A DNA stretch of 17,378 nucleotides from UBA6921 sp031363085. GTDB taxonomy: Bacteria; Pseudomonadota; Gammaproteobacteria; SG8-11. The DNA is taken from the NCBI GenBank assembly GCA_031363085.1, contig JANLTU010000177.1, positions 1 through 17,378 of the forward strand. The letters are read 5' to 3'. Below, in pieces: positions 1-7,323 of this stretch (positions within the stretch are counted from its first letter, which is position 1; every line of letters starts with the position of its first letter). The translations under genes were made by a program, and so were the position numbers. Below the pieces are notes generated by a model. It was not told the DNA's origin. It did not search any database and worked only from the letters and a program-made list of their open reading frames with translations.

Positions 1-83
1 CGACTCATTACCATCGCTTGCCTCACTTCATGCACGTTTCCGCGCTTGCGTTGAAAGCCTCTGCGAGCACACTACAACAACAC

Positions 84-159
<76 letters not shown>

Positions 160-178
160 CTTTTCGCCGCAACCCCCG

Positions 179-823
179 CTACCACGCCGACGGCAGTTTC
201 TCGTTAATGGTGATCGATTTTTTGTCGACGGTGATATAGCCGCCGACGCTTAAGTCTTTAAGTATGCGGCTGACCATTTCACGCGAGGCGCCTACCATAC
301 TAGCGATGTCGCGCTGCGTGAGGCGCTGATTGACCACCAACTTGCCGTCTTCGTCCGAGGCCAAGCTCAACAGCGTGCGCGCGACGCGTCCGTATACGTC
401 CATGAGGGCGAGGCTTTTCACGTTGTCGGTGAGATTGCGCAAGCGCTTGGTCAGGCCCTTGATCACACGCAAGGCGATTTGCGGATGGCGCACCAAGCAG
501 GCTTCGAAGTCACGCTTGGACACGATCGACATTTTTGAATCGTCCAGAGTCATGACCGACGCCGAGCGCGGCGCTTCGTCGATGAGCGCAAGCTCACCGA
601 AATAATCGCCGGCTTCTTGCGTGCTGAGGATGACTTCCTTACCTTCCTCGTCGCTCAAAAATGCCTTCACCCGTCCGCTGATGATCACGTACAGCGAATC
701 GGACTCGTCACCTTCGTTGATGATGACGGTATTTTTGACGTAGGTTTTGGTGATGGCATGACTGGAAATTGCCCTGATATCTTCATCGGAAAGACCTGCA
801 AACAGCGGGATATTGTTGAGCAT
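179..823 (-). CDS. Crp/Fnr-family transcriptional regulator
   Basis: The protein has 214 residues, the usual CRP size. An N-terminal cyclic-nucleotide-binding-type beta-roll (about residues 8-115) contains FGELALIDEAPRSASV at 75-90, the phosphate-binding-cassette signature with its Arg-Ser pair. A long dimerisation helix follows (about 115-140), then a Crp-type winged helix-turn-helix (about 143-205). The recognition helix ASREMVSRIL has Arg181, Glu182 and Arg186 where E. coli CRP has R180, E181 and R185. It also has Ser185 before Arg186, as in FNR. There is no N-terminal cysteine cluster and only one cysteine (residue 109), so an FNR-type iron-sulfur sensor is unlikely. The effector may be cAMP, another small ligand or none; sequence alone does not decide. 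It is a single gene, and its promoter probably lies in the AT-rich stretch around 895-960. The Shine-Dalgarno site before the ATG is weak. Confidence 0.9.
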   Translation of the reverse strand: MLNNIPLFAGLSDEDIRAISSHAITKTYVKNTVIINEGDESDSLYVIISGRVKAFLSDEEGKEVILSTQEAGDYFGELALIDEAPRSASVMTLDDSKMSIVSKRDFEACLVRHPQIALRVIKGLTKRLRNLTDNVKSLALMDVYGRVARTLLSLASDEDGKLVVNQRLTQRDIASMVGASREMVSRILKDLSVGGYITVDKKSITINEKLPSAW

Positions 824-963
824 GGCGGCTGTACCTAGAAGTGGCGTGATGCGCGTAAGAATACAACGAATCGGTCGACATGCGAGCCCGACCGGCTAGG
901 TATTAAATTTTGATCGATGCCTAGTTTCTGAATCAAACAGAGAATATTAAGTATAGATTAAGA

Positions 964-992
964 TTGGCGTATTAGCGTCCCGAAGTTATACA
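964..992 (+). promoter_or_regulatory. Predicted sigma70-type promoter for the small membrane protein gene
   Basis: TTGGCG (964-969), a 17-base spacer and TATACA (987-992) make a good sigma70-like promoter. Transcription would start near 999, leaving a leader of about 58 bases before the ATG at 1057. It was found by eye. Confidence 0.5.
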
Positions 993-1056
993 CACATCGC
1001 CAATAGCAAGAGTCTCCACTTAAACTACTTTAGCCACTTAAACGAGGCAGGGTCGT

Positions 1057-1236
1057 ATGAGTCGAAAAAGACGTCCGGACTTATTGGTTGTGCTCGCGGT
1101 GCTCGTGGGCTTCGGATTAATCGCAACAGCGGTGTCGCTGGAATGGCTGAATACCGCACGCAGCAAATTTGCGGCCCGCGACCAACTGCACAAAGACGCG
1201 CAAGAAACCATCATCGACCGACGCGCTACCGATTGA
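1057..1236 (+). CDS. Small single-pass membrane protein (59 residues)
   Basis: The frame opens with ATG behind a GAGG motif at 1044-1047 and encodes 59 residues. A basic start (MSRKRRPD) is followed by a hydrophobic segment at about residues 9-28 (LLVVLAVLVGFGLIATAVSL). A charged, probably helical tail rich in Lys, Arg, Asp and Glu follows. The N-terminal positive charges suggest the N-terminus is inside and the tail in the periplasm. A plausible promoter lies upstream. Its last 11 bases overlap the 3' end of fau, which converges from the other strand. I do not recognise the family and propose no function. It could be chance coding, but the promoter, ribosome site, start and clean membrane topology together argue for a real gene. 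Confidence 0.6.
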   Translation: MSRKRRPDLLVVLAVLVGFGLIATAVSLEWLNTARSKFAARDQLHKDAQETIIDRRATD

Positions 1237-1819
1237 ATAAGTAAAGCTGCCGTTCCGTTACCACCCCGTCCAAACTTACATCCCACGCTTGTCGATCCAG
1301 CCTTGCCACGCGCTGTAGCTCATAGGCCACGCCGATCAGACGTGGCTTGTACCAGCAACGACGAAACAACCGCGTGGCAAAACTGCGGTCGTAATAACCG
1401 CCGCCCATGCCTAAGCGCGCACCCTGATCATCGAAGCCCACCAAGGGCACCAACACTAAATCCATGCTGATGCCACGTAGCAAGTGTGCGTAATGCACGC
1501 GCGGTTCCGGAATAGCAAAGCGGTTGTTTTGCAACATGCTCGCGGCAGTGAAGGGCGCGAAACGCAAGTGATTGTGAAACCGCCCAAGCAATACCGGCAG
1601 AAACACGTGTTTGTGCAATGCCCAGGCACGCTGCGCAATAGCCTGTGTATCGGCCTCGCCTTGGCCGGCGCAATACATAGCGATGCGAGCGCTGGTACGA
1701 AACACGCTGGATTGCGTAAGGTGCTGTGTAATCCGGGCGTTGAGAGCCGCGCGTAGGACCGGGTCAAGCGCACGGCGTTGTGCGCGCAAGCGGGAACGAA
1801 GTTCAGAGCGTGACGACAT
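1226..1819 (-). CDS. fau: 5-formyltetrahydrofolate cyclo-ligase
   Basis: This 197-residue protein matches the family length. The enzyme (also 5,10-methenyltetrahydrofolate synthetase, YgfA) uses ATP to convert 5-formyltetrahydrofolate into 5,10-methenyltetrahydrofolate in the cytoplasm, returning an inhibitory storage folate to one-carbon metabolism. The family signature LGMGGGYYDR is at residues 136-145. The basic N-terminal segment (R8, R10, R12, R15, R16) fits the nucleotide-binding start of the family. The PLVGFD segment just before the signature is also typical. The ATG at 1819 follows a distant GGAG. The gene lies directly downstream of 6S RNA on the same strand, as in E. coli, so co-transcription from the ssrS promoter is likely. 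Its 3' end overlaps the convergent small membrane gene by 11 bases. Confidence 0.95.
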   Translation of the reverse strand: MSSRSELRSRLRAQRRALDPVLRAALNARITQHLTQSSVFRTSARIAMYCAGQGEADTQAIAQRAWALHKHVFLPVLLGRFHNHLRFAPFTAASMLQNNRFAIPEPRVHYAHLLRGISMDLVLVPLVGFDDQGARLGMGGGYYDRSFATRLFRRCWYKPRLIGVAYELQRVARLDRQAWDVSLDGVVTERQLYLFNR

Positions 1820-1930
1820 GCGCGTAGAAATACTCCGTTGCTAAATGCAAGCACACGCACGAAGACCACAGGCAGACAGGGCACGCCGCTGCCAAAGTGC
1901 GCGCTTGAAATAGAAATGGAATTGAATTTA

Positions 1931-2121
1931 GGAGGCGTCCCCACCTGTGCCGCTTGCCCCGATATCTCTGAACCATACGGTTCAGTTTGGAGACCGCTGC
2001 GATGCATTAGGCTTTCCGCCGCGAAGCGGACATGCACACAACATCAACGATAGGTCCCCAAGGGTATCAAGTTACGGCTCAAGAGAACTTGGAGCGATCA
2101 CGAACACCGCAGGTGACGCCA
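1931..2121 (-). ncRNA. ssrS: 6S RNA (ssrS)
   Basis: On the minus strand the segment of about 190 bases starts GGCGTCACCTG and ends CAGGTGGGGACGCC. These form the long closing stem, with an internal bulge, typical of 6S RNA. Between them lie conserved blocks recognisable from E. coli 6S: a CUUGAGCCG segment on the 5' side, a GAAAGCCUAAU block after the apical stem, and the hairpin GAACC-GTAT-GGTTC (1970-1983). 6S RNA mimics an open promoter, binds the sigma70 RNA polymerase holoenzyme and is a template for product RNAs. Position between zapA and fau on the same strand is the conserved gammaproteobacterial locus. The exact 5' and 3' ends are estimates from the stem. Confidence 0.92.
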
Positions 2122-2122
2122 A

Positions 2123-2151
2123 ACTTTAAAAACTGATCGCTACATCGACAA
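2123..2151 (-). promoter_or_regulatory. Predicted promoter of 6S RNA
   Basis: Reading the minus strand, TTGTCG (2146-2151), a 17-base spacer and TAAAGT (2123-2128) sit just upstream of the 6S closing stem. The start predicted from this -10 falls a few bases inside the stem, so a slightly shifted AT-rich -10 in the same run may be the real one. Confidence 0.4.
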
Positions 2152-2219
2152 CAGACATAGCGATTTGAAGCACGAAATGATTGTCGGGAAAACCACGCTC
2201 GACGGCAAGCGGAATAAAT

Positions 2220-2531
2220 CTATAACTCCAACTGCTGGTCTTTTTGCAGTGCGCTTTCGATTTTGTCATGCAGATATTTTACGCGCGCAGCGAAGGCATT
2301 CTCCGCCGGCGCCACCGTTTTGTTTTGCAATAACTCATGCGCCAGATTCAGCGCACAAATCACTGCGATGCGATCCATGCCCACCACTTTGCGACTGTCG
2401 CGAATCTGGCGCATTTTTCCATCAAGATAGCGCGCCGAAGCCATTAAGCTGTCGCGCTCATTCGCCGGACACGCCACGCAAAATTCTTTTTCCAGAATAC
2501 GCACGGTCACCGGCACGCTGTCGCTACTCAT
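2220..2531 (-). CDS. zapA: Cell division protein ZapA
   Basis: The 103-residue protein has the ZapA pattern. An N-terminal beta segment reads VTVRILEKEFCVACP. A helix carries the family's ASARYLDGKMRQIRD motif (about residues 32-46), then DRIAVICALNLAHELL (about 53-68), and a C-terminal coiled coil follows. ZapA binds FtsZ and crosslinks protofilaments at the midcell ring. Its ATG overlaps the TGA of the upstream zapB-like gene (ATGA at 2528-2531), so the two are probably translationally coupled. 6S RNA and fau lie downstream on the same strand. Confidence 0.93.
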   Translation of the reverse strand: MSSDSVPVTVRILEKEFCVACPANERDSLMASARYLDGKMRQIRDSRKVVGMDRIAVICALNLAHELLQNKTVAPAENAFAARVKYLHDKIESALQKDQQLEL

Positions 2532-2761
2532 GTTTCAACCTCCAGCGATTTTAAGCGCGTAATCATCCCCTCGACGCGCGTGCGCGCCATGTCATTCTTT
2601 TCGATCAAGCGGGCGCGTTCGGCCACCAACACCACCTGTCGCCCGCGCAGCAAATTATTTTCGGTTTTGAGTTGCATACAAACTTTAAGCAGCCGCTCCA
2701 CTTGGCCTTCCAAGCGAGCCAAGTCGGTGATGTTTTTGTCCGTATGTGCGTGAATTTCCAT
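2528..2761 (-). CDS. ZapB-like coiled-coil protein (TIGR02449-type)
   Basis: From the ATG at 2761 the protein has 77 residues and is almost entirely predicted coiled coil: LARLEGQVERLLKVCMQL, then TENNLLRGRQVVLVAERARL, with leucines at heptad spacing. This length, pattern and position immediately before zapA fit the small gammaproteobacterial family known as TIGR02449 or ZapB-like. Its role in division is an inference from family and context. A longer reading from TTG at 2800 is unlikely, because that TTG lies in the predicted -35 element. The chosen ATG sits only about 3 bases after the expected transcription start and has no Shine-Dalgarno site, so translation may be leaderless. Confidence 0.75.
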   Translation of the reverse strand: MEIHAHTDKNITDLARLEGQVERLLKVCMQLKTENNLLRGRQVVLVAERARLIEKNDMARTRVEGMITRLKSLEVET

Positions 2762-2770
2762 AGCGACGCA

Positions 2771-2800
2771 ACTATAGTGCGCGGGTGCCGAGACGGTCAA
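2771..2800 (-). promoter_or_regulatory. Strong sigma70-type promoter for the zapB-like/zapA unit
   Basis: On the minus strand, TTGACC (2795-2800), an 18-base spacer and TATAGT (2771-2776) form a near-consensus promoter. The predicted start is about 2764, only about 3 bases before the ATG at 2761. Transcription may continue through zapA towards ssrS and fau. Confidence 0.65.
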
Positions 2801-2869
2801 TTGCTACGGCGAATTCCCGCACGCATCGCACTGCACCCGAGCTTGTCTGCGGCGCGGCTCAACGGTGTT

Positions 2870-2878
2870 TGCTACACT
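2870..2878 (+). promoter_or_regulatory. Predicted extended -10 promoter for ygfB-pepP-ubiH-ubiI
   Basis: TGC followed by TACACT (2873-2878) resembles an extended -10 element. There is no good -35 at 16-18 bases. Transcription would start near 2885, giving a leader of about 20 bases before the ygfB ATG at 2907. It is divergent from the zapB-like promoter. Confidence 0.4.
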
Positions 2879-2906
2879 AAGCGCTGCTGATGCCTAGGCC
2901 CTCTGC

Positions 2907-3479
2907 ATGACCACCGCGTTGGATTTTGAAACTGTCGATCAAGCCTTACACCACGCTGAGGCGGGCATCAATGCCTGTGAAAGCCATGGCATTTTGTGCG
3001 GACTATTATGCGCGCAACAACCCTTTGATCTACAAACGTGGTTGCTGCACACGCTGATCGGCAGCCATGAAGAAAACCCAACAGTCACCGAAACACGGGC
3101 ATTGCTGGCGCAACTGGCGCAGATCGCCATACAGCAGTTGAACGACGCCGACTACGGCTTTACGCTGCTGTTGCCCGACGACGAGCACGCCTTGCAAACC
3201 CGCACGCTGGCCGTCAGTCAATGGTGCCAGGGGTTTTTGGAAGGGCTACGCCTCGCGGGCGTGGCGCACCCGGAAACACTGCCCGGCGATGCGGGAGAAG
3301 TCATGGGCGATCTCCTGGAAATTTCCAAAACAGCACGCTTTCAAGTCGAAGACAGCAACGACAATGAAGCCGACTTTGCCGAGCTGATAGAATTTTTGCG
3401 CGCCGGAATCCGCTTGGTGTACGAAGAATTACATGCGACGCCCGCGCACCTGACGAGCGCGAGCGCGCAGTTGCACTAA
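2907..3479 (+). CDS. ygfB: UPF0149 family protein YgfB
   Basis: The 190-residue protein has the UPF0149/YgfB layout: an all-helical cytoplasmic protein with an N-terminal block containing ESHGILCGLLC (about residues 25-35). A central block, LAVSQWCQGFLEGLRLAG, is characteristic of the family. The GDLLEISKTA segment (about 134-143) and an acidic stretch before the last helix follow. It is the first gene of the plus-strand run that continues with pepP, ubiH and ubiI, as in E. coli. The molecular role is not evident from sequence; the E. coli protein is poorly characterised. The ATG has a weak ribosome site. The pepP start follows after 31 bases. Confidence 0.9.
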   Translation: MTTALDFETVDQALHHAEAGINACESHGILCGLLCAQQPFDLQTWLLHTLIGSHEENPTVTETRALLAQLAQIAIQQLNDADYGFTLLLPDDEHALQTRTLAVSQWCQGFLEGLRLAGVAHPETLPGDAGEVMGDLLEISKTARFQVEDSNDNEADFAELIEFLRAGIRLVYEELHATPAHLTSASAQLH

Positions 3480-3510
3480 CTGCTGTATACATAGACACAA
3501 GGACTCGCCC

Positions 3511-4818
3511 GTGATGGATCAAAAAGAATTTGCCGCTCGCCGTAAACGACTGATACAAACCATGGGGCGTGGCACCATCGCCATCCTCCCAACTGCGCCG
3601 GTGCGGGTGCGTAATCGCGACTCGGAATACCCTTACCGCCCCGACAGCGACTTCCATTACGTGACCGGATTTCCGGAACCTGAAGCGGTCGCAGTGTTGA
3701 TCCCGGGACGTAAGGAAGGCCAGTATGTGCTGTTCTGCCGCGAGCGCGATCCAGATGCCGAGATCTGGCACGGTCGACGTGCCGGCATCGCCGGCGCAAG
3801 TGAAAAATACCGCGCCGACCAAGCCTTTCCCATCAAAGATCTCGACACCCTGTTGCCGGGATTGATGGAACATTGCGGACGCGTGTTCTATACCTTAGGC
3901 CATAACGCGGAATTCGATCAGCGCGTGGTCGGCTGGGTCAACCGCTTGCGTCAACAAGGCCGCGCGGGTGTGCATACCCCCGGCGAATTTGTCGCGCTCG
4001 ATCATGTGCTACACGGTATGCGCCTGCTCAAAAGCAAAGCCGAAGTCGCGCTGATGCGGCGCGCCGCCAACATCTCGGCACTGGCGCATGTGCAGGCGAT
4101 GCGCACCTGTCGCCCCGGCCAGTTTGAGTACCACGTTGAAGCGGAGTTGCTACACACTTTTCGCCAGCACGGCTGTGTGCCAGCCTATAACTCCATCGTT
4201 GGCGGCGGTGCCAACAGTTGCATCCTGCACTACAACGAAAACAACATGCTGCTCAACGACGGCGAATTGTTGTTGATCGATGCAGCGGCAGAATATGAAT
4301 TTTACGCATCCGACATCACCCGCACCTTTCCCGTCAACGGACGCTTTTCACCGGAACAAAAAGCCATTTACGAACTGGTGCTGGCCGCGCAATATGCGGC
4401 GCTTGAAAAAGTAAAGCCCGGCAACCTATGGACCACGCCACACGAGGCAGCAGTGAACGTGCTCACGCACGGACTGGTGAAGCTCGGCTTGCTGAAGGGC
4501 AAGCCCGCGCAGCTCATCAAAGACCAAAACTATCGGCGTTTTTACATGCACCGCACCGGACATTGGCTGGGCATGGACGTGCATGACGTGGGCGAATACA
4601 AATTCGGCGACCAGTGGCGCGCGCTGGAACCCGGCATGGTGCTCACCGTCGAACCTGGGCTTTATATTTCGGCCGGCAGCAAAGGCATCGCGAAGAAATG
4701 GTGGAACATCGGCGTGCGCATCGAAGACGATGTGCTGGTAACAGCGACCGGCCACGAGGTGCTGAGCGCGGCGGCACCCAAGAGCGTCGCAGAAATCGAA
4801 GCGTTGATGGCAGGCTAA
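3511..4818 (+). CDS. pepP: Xaa-Pro aminopeptidase (aminopeptidase P)
   Basis: The 435-residue protein removes N-terminal residues that precede proline. It is a dimetal pita-bread peptidase of family M24B in the cytoplasm. The N-terminal domain (about 1-170) includes the SEYPYRPDSDFHYVTGF motif. The catalytic domain has all five metal ligands in place: Asp257, Asp268, His351 (in GHWLGMDVHDVG), Glu381 (in VEPGLY) and Glu405 (in GVRIEDD). They are displaced only 1-3 positions from E. coli D260, D271, H354, E383 and E406. Translation may start at GTG 3511 or the adjacent ATG at 3514. An AAGGA site at 3499-3503 fits either. It lies between ygfB and ubiH, with three bases separating its stop from the ubiH GTG. 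Confidence 0.97.
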   Translation: MMDQKEFAARRKRLIQTMGRGTIAILPTAPVRVRNRDSEYPYRPDSDFHYVTGFPEPEAVAVLIPGRKEGQYVLFCRERDPDAEIWHGRRAGIAGASEKYRADQAFPIKDLDTLLPGLMEHCGRVFYTLGHNAEFDQRVVGWVNRLRQQGRAGVHTPGEFVALDHVLHGMRLLKSKAEVALMRRAANISALAHVQAMRTCRPGQFEYHVEAELLHTFRQHGCVPAYNSIVGGGANSCILHYNENNMLLNDGELLLIDAAAEYEFYASDITRTFPVNGRFSPEQKAIYELVLAAQYAALEKVKPGNLWTTPHEAAVNVLTHGLVKLGLLKGKPAQLIKDQNYRRFYMHRTGHWLGMDVHDVGEYKFGDQWRALEPGMVLTVEPGLYISAGSKGIAKKWWNIGVRIEDDVLVTATGHEVLSAAAPKSVAEIEALMAG

Positions 4819-4821
4819 CAG

Positions 4822-6042
4822 GTGGGTACAACCGACTACGATGTGATCATCGCAGGTGCCGGTTTGGCCGGTGCCAGCCTCGCTTTGGCGGCCGCGCAAC
4901 AAGGCTTGCGTGTGGCGCTGGTGGAGGCGCTTGCGCGCCCGACGACGCAACAATCCGGCTACGACGAACGCTCGATCACCTTGTCGTACGGCTCGGCGCG
5001 CATTTTCGCCGGTCTGGGTTTGGAAAGCCACTTGGCGCGCGACGCGGTGCCGATCCAACGCATTCATATTTCGGAACGCGGCCGCTTCGGAGTGACACGT
5101 CTTGACAGCCGCGAAGAACAGGTCGCGGCGCTCGGCTACGTGATCAATGCGCGCCGTCTCGGCGGCGTGCTGCACGCAGCGCTCGATGCGTTACCCAAGG
5201 TCACTTGGCTGTGCCCGGCGCGGCTCACCGCGCTTGCCGCCGACGCAGATCAGGTGCATGCCACCATCGACAGCCAGGGCACCTCACAGGTCATCCGTGC
5301 CCAACTGGTGATCGGCGCCGACGGTGCCGACTCCACACTGCGCAAACTGCTGGGCATCGGTGTCACGCAACACGACTACCAGCAAACGGCCATCGTCACC
5401 CAACTTGCCAGCACTCGCCCGCATCAACACACGGCCTACGAACGCTTCACTGCAGCCGGCGCGATTGCGCTGTTACCGATTGCCGCCGAACGATTGGGGT
5501 TGGTATGGATGCAGGCCCGCGACGCGGCGCGCGCTGCGCTCGCCTTGCCCGACGCCGAATTTCTCGCCCAACTGCAACACCAGTTCGGCGCACGCCTCGG
5601 CCAATTCCACAGCCTCGCAGCACGCCGCGCGTATCCGCTGTACTTAAGTTGCGCGCAGCAGCAGACGCTGGCGCGCAGCGTGCTGATCGGCAACGCCGCG
5701 CACGCGCTGCACCCGATTGGTGGCCAGGGTTTCAATCTCGGTTTGCGCGATATCGCGACGCTCGCGCAGTTGCTGGCAGACGCGCATCGCGCGGGGTCTG
5801 ATCTTGGCAGTTCCATGCTGCTGGATCAGTACGTCCGTTTGCGCAAGTCCGATCAACAACGTGTGGTGCGCTTCACCGACACGCTGGTGCGGGTGTTCGA
5901 ATCGTCGGCACCGGTCGCGGCGGTGCGGCCCCTGGGATTTCTAGCCGCCACGTTGTGCCCGCCGCTCAAACATTCAATTGCAAAAAGCGCGATGGGTTTG
6001 GCCGGGCGCTTGCCGCGCCTAGCGCGCGGGCTGCCGCTGTGA
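4822..6042 (+). CDS. ubiH: 2-octaprenyl-6-methoxyphenol hydroxylase UbiH
   Basis: The 406-residue protein is an FAD-dependent aromatic hydroxylase of ubiquinone synthesis (UbiH/UbiF/COQ6 group), acting near the inner membrane. It has the dinucleotide-binding GAGLAG at residues 12-17, the NAD(P)H/FAD motif IGADGADS at 164-171, and the second FAD motif at 290-310. That motif begins GNAAHALHPIGGQG and ends GLRD. Asn rather than Asp after the Gly is the form E. coli UbiH has, which helps separate it from the paralogue next door. Translation starts at GTG 4822, three bases after the pepP stop. Its TGA overlaps the GTG of the next gene. The two neighbouring genes share domain order and are ancient paralogues. 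Confidence 0.92.
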   Translation: MGTTDYDVIIAGAGLAGASLALAAAQQGLRVALVEALARPTTQQSGYDERSITLSYGSARIFAGLGLESHLARDAVPIQRIHISERGRFGVTRLDSREEQVAALGYVINARRLGGVLHAALDALPKVTWLCPARLTALAADADQVHATIDSQGTSQVIRAQLVIGADGADSTLRKLLGIGVTQHDYQQTAIVTQLASTRPHQHTAYERFTAAGAIALLPIAAERLGLVWMQARDAARAALALPDAEFLAQLQHQFGARLGQFHSLAARRAYPLYLSCAQQQTLARSVLIGNAAHALHPIGGQGFNLGLRDIATLAQLLADAHRAGSDLGSSMLLDQYVRLRKSDQQRVVRFTDTLVRVFESSAPVAAVRPLGFLAATLCPPLKHSIAKSAMGLAGRLPRLARGLPL

Positions 6043-7280
6043 ACACCGGCAAACTCGATTTTGATATTGTGGTAGTGGGCGGCGGCATCGTCGGCAGCAC
6101 TGTGGCCTGCGCGCTGGGCAGGCACGGTTTGCGCGTCGGGGTGATCGAGCCGCACCCACCGTCCGACGCTTTCGATTCCAAACAATTCGACCATCGCGTT
6201 AGCGCCATCACGCGCGCGTCCGAGCAGATTTTCCGCGCGCTCGGCGCCTGGGACGCGATGTGTGCACGGCGCGTGACACCATTCCGCGAAATGCAAGTGT
6301 GGGATGAGGCAGGACGTGGCGCGATTCATTTCGACAGCGCCGACCTGGGCGAAGCGGCGCTCGGCCATATTGTCGAGAACCGCGTCATGCAAACCGCGCT
6401 GCTCGCTACGCTGCGCGGTTTTCCGCAAGTTGAAATTTATAGCCCGGCGACGCCGGCGCGCTTACGCATCGACGACACCGTCGCCCAACTCAGCCTCGAC
6501 GACGGACGCACGCTGCGCGCGGCGCTGATCGTGGGCGGCGATGGCCACGCATCGTGGGTGCGCGAACAATGCGGCATTACGGTGCGTAGCACGCCCTACG
6601 CACAAAGCGCGTTGATCGCAAATGTCGAGACCACGCGCCCGCATCGCGATACCGCTTGGCAGCGTTTCACCGCTGAAGGACCGGTTGCGTTGTTGCCGCT
6701 CGCCAATGGCCACAGCTCGCTGGTGTGGAGTGTGCCGCACGCGCGTGCAGCCGCTCTGCTGCACCTCGACGATGCCAGTTTTTTAGATGAATTGAACCGG
6801 GCGTTTGGCAATCGCCTCGGCGCGATCCACGCGGTCGGTGCGCGCGCCGCGCACCCATTACAACGTGCACACGCCAACGACTACGTGAGCGCGCGCGTGG
6901 CCTTAGTAGGCGATGCCGCGCACACGGTCCATCCGATGGCCGGGCAAGGCGTTAACCTGGGACTGCTCGATGCCGCCGCATTTGCGGAGGTGCTGCTGGA
7001 TGCGCGCCGCGCACAACGCGACCTGGGCGATCTGGCGGCGCTGCGCCGCTACGAACGCTGGCGCAAAGGCCACAATCTTGCGATGCAAACCGCCATCGAC
7101 GCACTCAAAATGTTGTTCGCAACGCGCAATCCGGCCGTGCTTTGGGCGCGCAATATCGGTTTGCGATTGACCAACGACAGTGATGCGCTGAAAAATTTCA
7201 TCACCCAGCACGCCATCGGCCGGCGGGGTGACTTGCCGGCACTGGCGCGTGGGATGGGCGACACGCGGGAATTCGGCTAA
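6039..7280 (+). CDS. ubiI: UbiI/UbiF-type ubiquinone-pathway FAD hydroxylase
   Basis: From GTG at 6039 the protein has 413 residues. A start further upstream (5955) would lie deep inside ubiH, so the GTGA overlap with the ubiH stop is the better choice and implies translational coupling. Visible features are GGGIVG at residues 14-19, GGDGHAS at about 166-172, the W-x-RF-x3-GPVALLPL block near 207-221, and a second FAD motif starting GDAAHTVHPMAGQG at 291. Position after ubiH matches E. coli ubiI (visC), which hydroxylates C5 of the ring. UbiF (C6) is a close paralogue and cannot be excluded from sequence alone. One enzyme may also cover both steps if no other hydroxylase gene exists. Confidence 0.85.
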   Translation: MNTGKLDFDIVVVGGGIVGSTVACALGRHGLRVGVIEPHPPSDAFDSKQFDHRVSAITRASEQIFRALGAWDAMCARRVTPFREMQVWDEAGRGAIHFDSADLGEAALGHIVENRVMQTALLATLRGFPQVEIYSPATPARLRIDDTVAQLSLDDGRTLRAALIVGGDGHASWVREQCGITVRSTPYAQSALIANVETTRPHRDTAWQRFTAEGPVALLPLANGHSSLVWSVPHARAAALLHLDDASFLDELNRAFGNRLGAIHAVGARAAHPLQRAHANDYVSARVALVGDAAHTVHPMAGQGVNLGLLDAAAFAEVLLDARRAQRDLGDLAALRRYERWRKGHNLAMQTAIDALKMLFATRNPAVLWARNIGLRLTNDSDALKNFITQHAIGRRGDLPALARGMGDTREFG

Positions 7281-7323
7281 GCTCAACGCCGCTGTGATCA
7301 ACACCATGATATGGAGCAACATC

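Noticed and set aside
910..936. FNR-like half sites TTGAT and ATCAA upstream of the Crp/Fnr-family gene
   Set aside because: They are 17 bases apart instead of 4, so they do not form an FNR box.
1456..2053. Open frames across fau and the 6S RNA region on both strands
   Set aside because: The 6S RNA structure and the fau frame explain the sequence; these frames have no ribosome sites and show no family resemblance.
4426..5175. A 249-residue minus-strand frame opposite pepP and ubiH
   Set aside because: It is a shadow of strongly supported genes, with no recognisable domains.
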